Shown here: positions 52,324-60,686 of the stretch, piece by piece | How positions within the stretch are numbered: the stretch's first letter is position 1 | How the letters are laid out: each line of letters begins with the position of its first letter | Assembly: GCA_030697555.1 (NCBI GenBank) | Contig: JAUYPV010000066.1 | Coordinates: 1 to 64,000, forward strand | Direction: 5' to 3' | Length of the DNA stretch: 64,000 nucleotides | Source: Hyphomonadaceae bacterium | GTDB taxonomy: Bacteria; Pseudomonadota; Alphaproteobacteria; Caulobacterales; Hyphomonadaceae | Translations under genes and position numbers: made by a program | Notes under the pieces: generated by a model | The model's database searches: none | Seen by the model: the letters and a program-made list of their open reading frames with translations, nothing else | Told to the model about the DNA's origin: nothing

Positions 52324-54675
52324 CTAGAAGACCACGCCGAGGGTTCCGATGAAGGTGCGGCCCTGCCCCGGGGTCAGGCGGTTGCCGTGCACCTGCGGGA
52401 AGTAGAGCTCGTCCGTGAGATTGTAGGCGTTGAGCGAGATCAGAAACCGGTCGAAGCCGTAGGAGACCAGGGCATCGAGCGTGGTGAAGCTCGGCGCTGT
52501 CGCGGTGTTGGCCGCGCTGAGCCAGACATCGTCCTGGTAGGTCAGCCCGCCGCCGATCTCGAGGCCGGCAAGCGCGCCAGTGAAGTTGTAGGTCATCCAC
52601 AGGCTGGCGGCGGTCTCCGGCGTGAAGGCGATGTTCTTGCCGATGTTCGGGCTGGGGCACGTGGTGGCCGGGGCGACCGGCACGCACGTCGCGCTTGCCG
52701 GGACCCGCGCCGCGTCCGTCGTCTCGGTGTCGAGGTAGGTGACGTTGGCGTTGATCGACCACTGGTCGGTAATGGCGCCGGCGATGCCAAGCTCCACGCC
52801 CGTGATCTCCTGCGCATCGCCCGAAAGCACGATATTGTTGGAGACGGGGTCGGTCTCCTTGGCGTTGTCCTTCTTGGTCTGGAACACCGCGCCCTGGAAC
52901 TGGAACCGGTTGTCGAGGAAGCCAACGCGTCCGCCCACCTCGATGTTGGAGCTTTCTTCCGGATCGAGGGCGGCGTTGGTGACCTGGTTCGGCTGGGTCG
53001 GCCCCGTGACGGTGTCGCCATTGGCGACGGAGACGCCCGGCGGCTTGGCCGACTGGGCGTAGTTGATCCAGTAGCTCTGGTTGGCCGATGGCTCCCAGAT
53101 CACGCCGGCCTGCGGCGTCACGAAATCTGATTCAGATGTCACCGCCGTATAGCAGGTCTGCGGCGTCGCGGGGACCGGACCACCATTGCACGACGTGGCC
53201 TGGTTGAACGTGGTGGTGTTCTGGTCGACCTCGTACCAGGCCATGCGCGCGCCGAGCACCAGCGAGAGCTCTTCGGTGAACCACAGCCGGTCGCTGGCGA
53301 AGATCGACACATCATAGGCCGTCGTATCGCGGATGTTGGACTTCGCCGCGCTCACCGTCGGACGCACGACATGGTCCGGGTTCAGCACGTTCTGCGTCGT
53401 CGGACGCGAGGTGTAGGAATACTGGTTGCGGTCATTGTTCTGCCAGGACGCATCGACGCCGACGAGCAGCTCGTTGCGGAGCGGGCCGATGGGCGCGGTG
53501 ATGCTGGCCGTGGTGATGTTCTGCACCCCGCGCGTATCCTGGTCGTAGGGACCCGGGCCGCCGGGCGAGCCGAGCGGCGCGGTTGCGGGGTTGCCGTCCG
53601 TTAAGTTCGTCACGCACGCCGCGTTGCAGCTTACCGGCGTGAACTGCGAGTAGCGCTGGTAATAGCCATACTTGGTGTCGTTGGTGATCGACAGCCAGTC
53701 ATTGACGGTATGGCGCGCACGCACGGTAAACGTGTCGACCGTGGTCTCATCCTTGTCCGTGATGAAGCCGAGGTAGGTCTTCGAATCGACGCCGAAATCC
53801 GTGATCGGCCGGATGACGCCGTTCACGGTGACGGTCGGCAGGCCGTAGTCCGGAACCTTGTCTTCATACTGGTGCAGATAGGCGACGGTGACGGTGGTGT
53901 CGCCGTCGAGACCGAAGCCGACGGACGGCGCAACGCCCCAGCGCTCCGACTTCACGATGTCGCGCCCGGTGTTCTCCTGCTGGTGGACCATGCCGGCGAT
54001 GCGCACGGCGACGCCGTCGCCCAGCACCTGGTTCCAGTCGCCGATGACACGGCCGTACTCAGCATCCCCGATCGAGCCGTTGATGCTGCCGCCGTTCTCG
54101 AGATACGGCGTCTTCGATGTCGTGTTGATGCCGCCGCCGGCAGCCCCGCGTCCGAACGCCGAGGCCGAGGGTCCCTTGAACACTTCGACCTGGCCGTAGT
54201 TGAACGCATCCCGCGTGAACACGCCGAAATCGCGCAGGCCGTCCGTGAAGATGTCGTTCTTGGCCGAGACCCCGCGAATGAAGAACTGGTCGCCGCTCAT
54301 CACACCGCCTTCGCCGATCTGCGTGGTGATGCCCGGCACGTTGCGCAGCGCCTGCTCTAGCGAGGTGACGCCCTGCTCCGCCAGCGTCTCGCCGTCGATG
54401 ATGTTGATGACCTGCGGCGCGTCTTCCGTGTTCACGGTCGCGACCGAAGACGGCGCGCGCTTGCCGAAAACGTAGACGCGCTCGCGGTCGGCCGCCTGGT
54501 CGTCTTCAGCGGCGGGAGCGGCGTCAGTAGGAGCTGTTGTCGCCTCGATGGCTTCGGGCGCCGACTGGGCGGAAGCCGGAAGCACGCCGGCGGCTGTTGC
54601 GAGCACCAGGGCTAGAGCTGCGCCTGTGCGCAGTTTGCCGAGACCCGCCGGCTGGCCGCCGAATTCCACTGACAT
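52324..54675 (-). CDS. TonB-dependent siderophore receptor
   Basis: A 783-residue outer-membrane receptor of the Fiu/PiuA-like ferric catecholate group. A signal peptide (to about residue 37, ending ASAQS) precedes the plug domain with FFIRGVSAKNDIFTDGLRD and VEVFKGPSASAFGRGAAGG, and a barrel ending in FIGTLGVVF with the required terminal Phe. The ATG at 54675 is chosen. A Fur-like box lies 20-40 bases upstream. With PiuC downstream it forms an iron uptake unit. Confidence 0.92.
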   Translation of the reverse strand: MSVEFGGQPAGLGKLRTGAALALVLATAAGVLPASAQSAPEAIEATTAPTDAAPAAEDDQAADRERVYVFGKRAPSSVATVNTEDAPQVINIIDGETLAEQGVTSLEQALRNVPGITTQIGEGGVMSGDQFFIRGVSAKNDIFTDGLRDFGVFTRDAFNYGQVEVFKGPSASAFGRGAAGGGINTTSKTPYLENGGSINGSIGDAEYGRVIGDWNQVLGDGVAVRIAGMVHQQENTGRDIVKSERWGVAPSVGFGLDGDTTVTVAYLHQYEDKVPDYGLPTVTVNGVIRPITDFGVDSKTYLGFITDKDETTVDTFTVRARHTVNDWLSITNDTKYGYYQRYSQFTPVSCNAACVTNLTDGNPATAPLGSPGGPGPYDQDTRGVQNITTASITAPIGPLRNELLVGVDASWQNNDRNQYSYTSRPTTQNVLNPDHVVRPTVSAAKSNIRDTTAYDVSIFASDRLWFTEELSLVLGARMAWYEVDQNTTTFNQATSCNGGPVPATPQTCYTAVTSESDFVTPQAGVIWEPSANQSYWINYAQSAKPPGVSVANGDTVTGPTQPNQVTNAALDPEESSNIEVGGRVGFLDNRFQFQGAVFQTKKDNAKETDPVSNNIVLSGDAQEITGVELGIAGAITDQWSINANVTYLDTETTDAARVPASATCVPVAPATTCPSPNIGKNIAFTPETAASLWMTYNFTGALAGLEIGGGLTYQDDVWLSAANTATAPSFTTLDALVSYGFDRFLISLNAYNLTDELYFPQVHGNRLTPGQGRTFIGTLGVVF

Positions 54676-54696
54676 TCCATTTCCCCGACTGCTCAA

Positions 54697-54717
54697 TGAG
54701 ATTGAGAACGATTTGCA
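54697..54717 (-). promoter_or_regulatory. Fur-like box upstream of the receptor
   Basis: Read on the minus strand, TGCAAATCGTTCTCAATCTC matches the AATNNTTCTCAT-like core of Fur sites. It lies about 22 bases upstream of the receptor start. A weaker dyad, TTGCAAGCGGTTCGCAA, is near 54750-54766. Confidence 0.5.
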
Positions 54718-54840
54718 AGAGCAGCGGCTTTACGTGGGAGTCAGCGAGATTGCAAGCGGTTCGCAACTAGGTCGCAGGAATTTGTCGTGAGGAGCCCGAG
54801 AGGCGAACTTCAGCCTGTAAAACCTGAGCTTTCCGGCAAA

Positions 54841-54871
54841 CAAAAAGGCGCCGGCCTTGAGGGCCGGCGCC
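54841..54871 (-). terminator. Strong terminator of the small-ORF transcript
   Basis: A perfect 10-bp stem (GGCGCCGGCC and its complement), 5-nt loop, then TTTTTG on the minus strand. It ends the transcript from the small membrane gene at 55003. Confidence 0.9.
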
Positions 54872-54980
54872 AGGTAGCGTCGAGAACGAATGGGGAGGAG
54901 AGCTTCGTTCCGCGCGAGACGCCTTGCGGCGTCCAGAGAAGTAACGGGAGGCGGCGCCTGTGGTTCTGGGGAGAGAACCG
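54872..54980 (-). ncRNA. Anti-Shine-Dalgarno hairpin array, cuckoo-RNA-like
   Basis: On the minus strand, downstream of the 44-residue gene and before the terminator, three hairpins lie in a row. GGTTCT/AGAACC (54962-54979) has loop CTCCCC. GACGCC/GGCGTC (54918-54933) has a 4-base loop. GAACGAA/TTCGTTC (54884-54910) has a 13-base loop containing CTCCTCCCC. Two loops are thus complementary to Shine-Dalgarno sequences. This is the pattern of alphaproteobacterial cuckoo RNAs (CcsR type), which are released from the 3' UTR of small stress genes. Homology is inferred from structure only. Confidence 0.55.
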
Positions 54981-55002
54981 GCGGCCAGCCTCCCGAAAGT
55001 CC

Positions 55003-55137
55003 TTAGATGGCGGCCGCGCGGCTGCCAGCTTCGAGGAGGAAGAAGAGGAAGCTTGTGCCGACCAGCGACAGCGGGATGGCGATCAGCAGGGTCACGAGTT
55101 CCTGGCGAGCTTCGGCGGATTTGGGGAGGAAGGTCAT
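55003..55137 (-). CDS. 44-residue single-pass membrane peptide
   Basis: A 44-residue peptide starting MTFLPKSAEARQELVTLLIA, with a helix of about 20 hydrophobic residues (14-35) and a short tail. The ATG at 55137 has GGAG six bases upstream; the ATG at 55149 is the alternative. The family is not recognised, and it is not a DUF1127 protein. It is followed by hairpins and a terminator, and preceded by a promoter-like site at 55230-55257, so it is likely a real small gene. Confidence 0.6.
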   Translation of the reverse strand: MTFLPKSAEARQELVTLLIAIPLSLVGTSFLFFLLEAGSRAAAI

Positions 55138-55229
55138 ATGCAGCTCCATTTTATTGCCCGAGGTCTCTAGCGGCCTCGTGGGGGTTCTTGTTTTCGGCGG
55201 GGGTTTCTCTGTTCCCGTCCATACGCAGA

Positions 55230-55257
55230 CATATACGGGGTCCTGATTGGAATGCAA
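55230..55257 (-). promoter_or_regulatory. Promoter, sigma70/RpoH-like
   Basis: On the minus strand, TTGCAT, a 16-base spacer, and TATATG. The -10 lies inside CCCCGTATAT, which resembles the CCCCAT-type -10 of heat-shock promoters. It is about 90 bases upstream of the small membrane gene. Confidence 0.4.
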
Positions 55258-55387
55258 TGAACAAAACCTAAATCGTTCATTATTTTTGCTGCACGAGCGA
55301 TCACGGACGCGCGATGTAATGCTGCATCTGCGAAGACAAATGCCCGGCAGGTATGTAGGAAGTCTTAATCCGAGGAGAAAACAGCGC

Positions 55388-55996
55388 CTACTTTCGGGCA
55401 GAAAGGCCTGTGAAAATAAGGTGCAGGAGGCCCTCAAGCTCGATTCTCAGGGAATTGAGCTGCTCGGTTGTCCACAGATGAGGGATCCGGAACTTCATCA
55501 TGGCGCACTGAACCAGGTCGGCCGTGATGGCAAGATCCTCGGTAAGTGCGAAATCCCCTGACTTTGCGCCCTCATCGAGGATTTTCTCGATCAGTAGGCG
55601 CTCCTGAGCCCGTTCCTCTGCCAGGTAATCCGGCCGCTCCCGGCCCATGATCTCGGCCAGCTCCATTAGCTTCGGGTTCTTTTCGAAGACTCTGAAGGTG
55701 AGCTCGAGCCGCGCAATGAAGAATTCCGACAGCTTGCGCGACGGCGACTTCGCTGAATCCCTTATGATATTTGCGTAAACAGCGTGGGATTCAGCGGTGA
55801 ACCGCCGGGTCATCGCCTCGGCGATGTCGATCTTGGACGGATAGAACCTGTAGATGTTGCCGGCCGACATCCCGCAGTCGGCGGCGATCTCCGACATCGT
55901 GGTCTTGTTGTATCCGTAGTGGAGGATACGTTCGGCCGCGGCCTTGAGGATGGTCTCGCGCGGATCGGCTTTTTCAGTGGTCGGGGCAGGTGTCAT
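55388..55996 (-). CDS. TetR family regulator
   Basis: A 202-residue repressor. Residues 12-60 are the HTH ([20 protein letters not shown] and [18 protein letters not shown]), followed by a helical ligand domain. It is divergent from gpsA with only 33 bp between start codons, so it probably controls itself and perhaps gpsA. The 15-bp GAACG-type element in that gap is a candidate operator. The ligand is unknown. Confidence 0.9.
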   Translation of the reverse strand: MTPAPTTEKADPRETILKAAAERILHYGYNKTTMSEIAADCGMSAGNIYRFYPSKIDIAEAMTRRFTAESHAVYANIIRDSAKSPSRKLSEFFIARLELTFRVFEKNPKLMELAEIMGRERPDYLAEERAQERLLIEKILDEGAKSGDFALTEDLAITADLVQCAMMKFRIPHLWTTEQLNSLRIELEGLLHLIFTGLSARK

Positions 55997-56013
55997 GAGC
56001 CATTCTTGGCTGG

Positions 56014-56028
56014 GAACGCTGAACGTTC
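56014..56028. promoter_or_regulatory. Possible TetR operator
   Basis: GAACGCTGAACGTTC contains a GAACGTTC palindrome and a second GAACG half, inside the 33-bp gap between the TetR gene and gpsA. Confidence 0.3.
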
Positions 56029-56029
56029 A

Positions 56030-57055
56030 ATGAAATCTTCAACCGATATAACTCATTCCGGCTCCGTATTCCAGAGAATTGGTGTGGCCGGCGCCGGCGC
56101 GTGGGGAACTGCCCTCGCCGTATGCGCCATTGCCGCCGGCCGCGACGTAAAAGTCTGGGCCCTCGAGCCTGAAATCGCCGAGGCGCTGACAAAAGGCCGC
56201 GGCAACCCGGTTTTCCTGCCCGGCGCGCAGCTTCCGGCGATGAGCGCATCGACCTCGATGGCGCACCTAACCGACTGTGACGCCATCCTCGCGGTCGCGC
56301 CCGCCCAGCATCTTCGCGCCACGCTCATCTCTCTCTCCCCTCACCTCAAACCCGGCACACCCATCGCACTCTGCTCCAAGGGCATAGAGCGCGGCTCTCT
56401 CAAGCTGATGACGGAAGTGCTGGCCGAGGAAGCGCCCGGCGCCGTGCCCGCCGTGCTCTCCGGGCCGTCTTTCGCGTCCGACGTCGCCAAGGGCCTGCCC
56501 ACCGCCGTTACACTGGCGACGCCGGACAAGGCCGTGGGCGAGACCTGGATGCGATCCATCGGCCGTCCGCACTTCCGCACCTACTGGAGCGACGACCTCA
56601 TCGGCGCCGAAGCCGGCGGCGCGGTGAAGAACGTTCTCGCGATCGCCTGCGGCGTCTGCGAGGGCATGGGCCTCGGCCGCTCCGCGCACGCGGCGCTGAT
56701 CGCGCGCGGCTTTGCCGAGATGACGCGCCTCGGCGTGAAGCTCGGCGGCCGCGCCGAAACGCTGGCGGGCCTCTGCGGTCTTGGCGACCTCGTCCTCACC
56801 TGCTCGTCGCCTCAGTCGCGCAACATGAGCTTCGGCATGGAACTCGGCAAAGGCCGCGCCGCCGCCGAGATCCTTGGCGCCAGAAAAGGCGTCACCGAAG
56901 GCGCGGACACCGCGCCTGCCGTCGTCGAACTCGCACGCAAGCTGAATGTCGACCTGCCGATCTGCGAAACGGTGCTCGGCATGATCGAAGGCAAGCTCGA
57001 CGCCCGCGCCGCGCTTGGCGCCCTGCTCAACCGCCCGATGAGGGAAGAAGCCTAG
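56030..57055 (+). CDS. gpsA: Glycerol-3-phosphate dehydrogenase
   Basis: A 341-residue enzyme making glycerol-3-phosphate from dihydroxyacetone phosphate for phospholipids. It has [12 protein letters not shown] near residue 16, [13 protein letters not shown] near 140, [17 protein letters not shown] near 195 and [12 protein letters not shown]. The ATG at 56030 is chosen; the frame upstream overlaps the divergent TetR gene. It links carbon flux from fba and tkt to lipids. Confidence 0.95.
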   Translation: MKSSTDITHSGSVFQRIGVAGAGAWGTALAVCAIAAGRDVKVWALEPEIAEALTKGRGNPVFLPGAQLPAMSASTSMAHLTDCDAILAVAPAQHLRATLISLSPHLKPGTPIALCSKGIERGSLKLMTEVLAEEAPGAVPAVLSGPSFASDVAKGLPTAVTLATPDKAVGETWMRSIGRPHFRTYWSDDLIGAEAGGAVKNVLAIACGVCEGMGLGRSAHAALIARGFAEMTRLGVKLGGRAETLAGLCGLGDLVLTCSSPQSRNMSFGMELGKGRAAAEILGARKGVTEGADTAPAVVELARKLNVDLPICETVLGMIEGKLDARAALGALLNRPMREEA

Positions 57056-57444
57056 CGCGACTCACAGACTCAGTCCGCGGCGGACTCTCGGTCCGCGTCC
57101 CCGGCGAAGGCCGGGGCCCAGCAATCACCACAAGGCTTTTCTTGCCTTGGAGCTGCAGCCACAAACCGGAACAAGCCTTGCCGCCCGCACTGGGCCCCGG
57201 CCTTCGCCGGGGACGCGGCTAGCGCTCCATCCGCGCCCTCGTCTGACGCGGGCGACCGAGTCCTTCCGGGAGCGATATGTCCTGGCGTCAGCACGACTTG
57301 CGACGGTCAAATCCGGGGGTCAGACGTCCGAGAGCCCCTGCATACCCAAAAAATCAGCGCTTTAGCGCCCGCGGGAGGCTGCCCGGGGTTGCACATTTCA
57401 CGGACGCACGTTGGACTCGCGAACAGGGCGGGTGCGGCGTTCTT
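57056..57444. other. Intergenic region with long inverted repeat
   Basis: 389 bp without a supported gene. It contains the 29-bp inverted repeat entered separately and a short GTCCGC/GCGGAC palindrome at 57073-57085. The 5' part of the next open frame (57277-57444) has no membrane or family features and is treated as untranslated. Confidence 0.6.
57093..57218. repeat. Perfect 29-bp inverted repeat, dispersed family
   Basis: Arms at 57093-57121 and 57190-57218 are exact reverse complements around a 68-bp spacer. The core CCCCGGCGAAGGCCGGGG is itself palindromic and typical of dispersed alphaproteobacterial intergenic repeats. A related copy lies at 58667-58695. Confidence 0.9.
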
Positions 57445-58665
57445 TTGACGGGGACGCGGTTGATCCAACGCGTGTTGATCGGTGTCGCGGCGCTTTGGCC
57501 GCTGATCGCCTTTGCGGGCGGCCTCGGCTTTTCGCCGCTGATCACGCTAGCGGCCCTGCTGTGCCTGCCGTTCACGATCATGCGGCTGCGGCCGCAGATC
57601 TACATGATCGGCATCCTCGCCTTCCTGGTGTTCGCCGCCGCCTCCGTGACGTGGTCAGACCGGGACATCCAGCTTTTCCATGTCGATCTCGCCGCCGGCA
57701 AGTTCGCGGTCACCTTCGAGGTGCTGCCTCTTTCTCTTGTGCTGCTCTGGTCCGGCATCCTCATGTCGGCCGCCGGCAAGCTCGATCCGGACGAAGCGCG
57801 CAACATCGTCAGGGTCGCAACCTGGGCGATCCTCGCCCAGCTCATTATTGTCGCTCTCCTCATCCTGTTCCAGGACCGGGCGCTGGAGCTTTTCTCCTTC
57901 GCGATGTCCGATCCCGGCGAAGGCGTCCAGAACATCGCCCGCAACGGCATCATCATGGCGCTGGCGGCGCCTTTCCTCATCGTCGGCTTCGGGCGGCAGC
58001 TTTCGTTTTCGCGCGCGCTTATCGTCGAGATCGCGGTGTTCGCGGTCGTGGTCGCCGTGCTCGCGATGGGCGACGTCATCGGGCCAATCATGTCGGTCGG
58101 CTTCGGCATCGCATCGGTCGCGATCGTGCGCATCTTCCCCAGATCGGGCTTCAAGCTGCTAGGCCTCGGCATCGCGATCTATGTCATGACCGCGCCTTTC
58201 ACCTTCGGCATCCTGTCGGCCAGCGCCGACCCGGCCGCCATCTCCAACTCGGTCGACTGGCGCCTCGCCATCTGGAAGCGCGTGATCGAGATCATCCAGG
58301 AAAACCCGATGACCGGGCACGGCCTCGGCGCCTTCCGCACCATCGACGAGATCATCCCCTCCGGCGAGTTCGCCGGGAGGCTGCTGGCGCCAAACCATCC
58401 GCACAACATGGCCCTGCAGATATGGGTGGAGCTTGGCGCCTTCGGCGCGGCGATCTTCGCGCTGATGGTCATCCTCGTCTCCCGCCGCCTGCCCGAGCCC
58501 AGCCGCCTCGGCGTGCCCGGCTTCCTTGCAGCCGCGCTCGCCGGCCAGTTCGTGGCCATCAGCCTTTCCTTCGACCTCTGGAACAACTGGCTGTGGGCGT
58601 GCGCCGGCATTCTTGCCGCCATGTTCGTGGTCGTCGCCCGCACCGAGGCGGAAGCGGACGTCTAG
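57445..58665 (+). CDS. O-antigen ligase / Wzy-like membrane protein
   Basis: A protein of about 406 residues with roughly ten hydrophobic helices. The periplasmic loop contains GHGLGAFRTIDEI and HPHNMALQIWVELG, the conserved region of the O-antigen ligase (Wzy_C) family. It should join or polymerise surface polysaccharide. No ATG fits; TTG at 57445 or 57460 is the likely start, the latter having GGGGAC upstream. Dispersed repeats flank it on both sides. Confidence 0.78.
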   Translation: MTGTRLIQRVLIGVAALWPLIAFAGGLGFSPLITLAALLCLPFTIMRLRPQIYMIGILAFLVFAAASVTWSDRDIQLFHVDLAAGKFAVTFEVLPLSLVLLWSGILMSAAGKLDPDEARNIVRVATWAILAQLIIVALLILFQDRALELFSFAMSDPGEGVQNIARNGIIMALAAPFLIVGFGRQLSFSRALIVEIAVFAVVVAVLAMGDVIGPIMSVGFGIASVAIVRIFPRSGFKLLGLGIAIYVMTAPFTFGILSASADPAAISNSVDWRLAIWKRVIEIIQENPMTGHGLGAFRTIDEIIPSGEFAGRLLAPNHPHNMALQIWVELGAFGAAIFALMVILVSRRLPEPSRLGVPGFLAAALAGQFVAISLSFDLWNNWLWACAGILAAMFVVVARTEAEADV

Positions 58666-58666
58666 C

Positions 58667-58695
58667 CCGCGTTGCCGGCGAAGGCCGGGATCCAG
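58667..58695. repeat. Third copy of the GGCGAAGGCC repeat
   Basis: Matches the left arm at 57093-57121 at 25 of 29 positions in the same orientation, beginning one base after the O-antigen-ligase stop codon. Confidence 0.75.
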
Positions 58696-58884
58696 CCCAC
58701 TTGGAAAGAAGCCGGACAAAGTCCGCCAGAATAGTCCAGCAGCGTCTGCACGGGGACACGCGTTCCAGCGAACACAGCGGCGGCGCTCAAGAAACAGGAC
58801 TGTGTGAAATGGCAGGCTTGTCCACTGCGCTAGAATAGGTTCAGCGTCGGCGGAGAAAGCCTCGCCAATCGCCGGAAGCAATGC

Positions 58885-59169
58885 ATGCCGCTTTTCGTCC
58901 TCTACGGCCTCGACAAGCCCGGCGGCTTCGATATCCGCAAGGCGACACGCCAGAGCCATCTCGACTGGATCGCGTCGCTGGCGCCACGCGTGAAGATCGC
59001 TGGCCCCATGTTTGCGGACGACGGCGCCACCCCGATCGGCTCGGTGATGGCGCTGGAAGCCGACAGCCTCGAGGCCGCGAAGACGGAGTTCGCGAAAGAC
59101 CCCTACGCTGCTGCCGGCCTCTGGCAGAGCACAAGCGTGCGTCAGTTCAACTGGGTCGTGAAACAGTGA
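58885..59169 (+). CDS. YciI family protein
   Basis: A 94-residue YCII-like protein: MPLFVLYGLDKPGG, then RQSHLDWIASL, GPMFADDGATPIGSV and a C-terminal DPYAAAGLW, with the expected His and Asp. It is a dimeric alpha/beta barrel of unknown catalytic role. Its stop overlaps the GTG start of the next gene (GTGA), so the two are translationally coupled. Confidence 0.9.
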   Translation: MPLFVLYGLDKPGGFDIRKATRQSHLDWIASLAPRVKIAGPMFADDGATPIGSVMALEADSLEAAKTEFAKDPYAAAGLWQSTSVRQFNWVVKQ

Positions 59170-59954
59170 GACGCGCCGCGATCATCGTCGCGATGCTGGC
59201 GCTCGCCGCGCCGGCAATCGCGCAGGAGACACCTGCACCGCGCACCGACATCGTCGAACTGCAGAAACAGGCAATGGCCGACCCGGCCATCAAGGCGGCG
59301 CTTGACGACAAGACACGCTCCATGGAGTCGCGCCTGCGCGATGATGGCCGCCGGGTCGAACTCATCCTCAAGGCAGCCGGCGCAAAGCCCGGCGAGCGCG
59401 TGCTCGATGTCGGCTCGGGCGGCGGCTATCTCGCCCTGCTCTTCTCGAAGCTGGTCGGCGAGACGGGCCATGTCGACATCCACAACACGCCCGGCTGGAT
59501 CAACCAGTTCCCGTCGATGGATCCCGACGTCCAGAAGGCGCGAATCAGGCAGCCCAATATCGGCTGGGTCACAACAAGCTGGACCAATCTTACCGCCGCG
59601 CCCAACGGCTACGACGTCATCATCATGGGTCAGGTCTATCACGACGTCTTCCTCGAAGGAGAAAGCAACGACGCGATGAACGAGCACCTCTTTGCCATGC
59701 TGAAGCCCGGCGGCCGCGTCGTCATCGAGGATCATGACGCCATCGAGACCATGCATCTTGCCCAGCAGGTCGGCCTCCACCGCATCAGCCATGGAGATGT
59801 CACGGGCCAGATGATCCGCGCCGGTTTCGAGCTGCGCGAAATGATCCTGATCGAAAGCCAGTATGACGACCGCCGCTTCAACGTCTTCCGCCCCGGCGTG
59901 CGCGGTCGCACCGACCGCTTCATCGCTGTGTTCGTGAAGCGTGCTAGCCCCTGA
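59166..59954 (+). CDS. Exported class I SAM methyltransferase-like protein
   Basis: A 262-residue protein with a signal peptide (VRRAAIIVAMLALAAPAIAQ, cut near residue 20), then a Rossmann-type methyltransferase domain with VLDVGSGGGYLALLFSKLVG (motif I) and YDVIIMGQVYHD. The SAM fold in an exported protein is unusual, since SAM is cytoplasmic. It is coupled to the YciI gene. A larger open frame from 58881 is an artefact of overlap. Confidence 0.8.
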   Translation: MRRAAIIVAMLALAAPAIAQETPAPRTDIVELQKQAMADPAIKAALDDKTRSMESRLRDDGRRVELILKAAGAKPGERVLDVGSGGGYLALLFSKLVGETGHVDIHNTPGWINQFPSMDPDVQKARIRQPNIGWVTTSWTNLTAAPNGYDVIIMGQVYHDVFLEGESNDAMNEHLFAMLKPGGRVVIEDHDAIETMHLAQQVGLHRISHGDVTGQMIRAGFELREMILIESQYDDRRFNVFRPGVRGRTDRFIAVFVKRASP

Positions 59955-60636
59955 ACACGAAATCGAGGAACACCGGCTCGCAGTCGCCAAGGCGCTTTTC
60001 CTGGTAGCGCGTTGTCACGTGATCGGCGGGCGGCGCACGCCAATCGCCGGCTCGCTCGGCCTGCCAGGCGAAGCGACCGTCACGCAGGAAATCCGCCAGC
60101 GCCCGTTCCGCATAGTCGGCCCAGTCGGTAGCGAAACGCACCCTGGCGCCCGGCTTCATCACGCGCGCGAGGTCACCCACGAAATCCGGCTGGATCAGCC
60201 GCCGCTTGCGATGGCGCGTCTTTGGCCACGGATCGGGAAACAAAATGAAGACGCGGTCGACCGATTTCGCCGCGAGCTGATCGACCAGCTCCCGTGCATC
60301 GCCACGCCGCACGCGGACGTTGGCAAGCTGCCGCTCCTCGATCTCGCTCAACAGCTTGGCGACGCCTTCGAGGAAAGGTTCGGCGCCGATTATGCCGATG
60401 TCTGAGTTTTTGGCCGCCTGCCCTGCGAGGTGCTCGCCCCCGCCAAAACCGATTTCGAGCCACGCCTCGTGCGCCTTGCCGTCGAAGAGCGAGAGCGGCT
60501 CGAGCGCGCCCTTCTCCGTCTCCGGAACGGCAAGCTGCGGTAGCAGTGTCTCGATCCGCCCGGTCTGGCGCTTCGACAGCGGCTTGCCCGCCGCACGGCC
60601 GTAGAGGCGGCGCTTGGAATGAAGCTCTTCGTTCAT
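59944..60636 (-). CDS. trmB: tRNA (guanine-N7-)-methyltransferase
   Basis: A 230-residue enzyme methylating G46 of tRNA. It has LEIGFGGGEHL near residue 60, the FPDPWPKTRHRKRR motif near 135 and a C-terminal RYQEKR near 210. The ATG at 60636 gives the family length; the open frame adds 18 codons. It is convergent with the exported methyltransferase, overlapping its end by 11 bases. It is downstream of the cytochrome gene. Confidence 0.93.
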   Translation of the reverse strand: MNEELHSKRRLYGRAAGKPLSKRQTGRIETLLPQLAVPETEKGALEPLSLFDGKAHEAWLEIGFGGGEHLAGQAAKNSDIGIIGAEPFLEGVAKLLSEIEERQLANVRVRRGDARELVDQLAAKSVDRVFILFPDPWPKTRHRKRRLIQPDFVGDLARVMKPGARVRFATDWADYAERALADFLRDGRFAWQAERAGDWRAPPADHVTTRYQEKRLGDCEPVFLDFVFRG

Positions 60637-60686
60637 CGTGGGGCCTTTAGCGCGGGGGCGACGGCCACGCCACTGGCATTCAAGGA

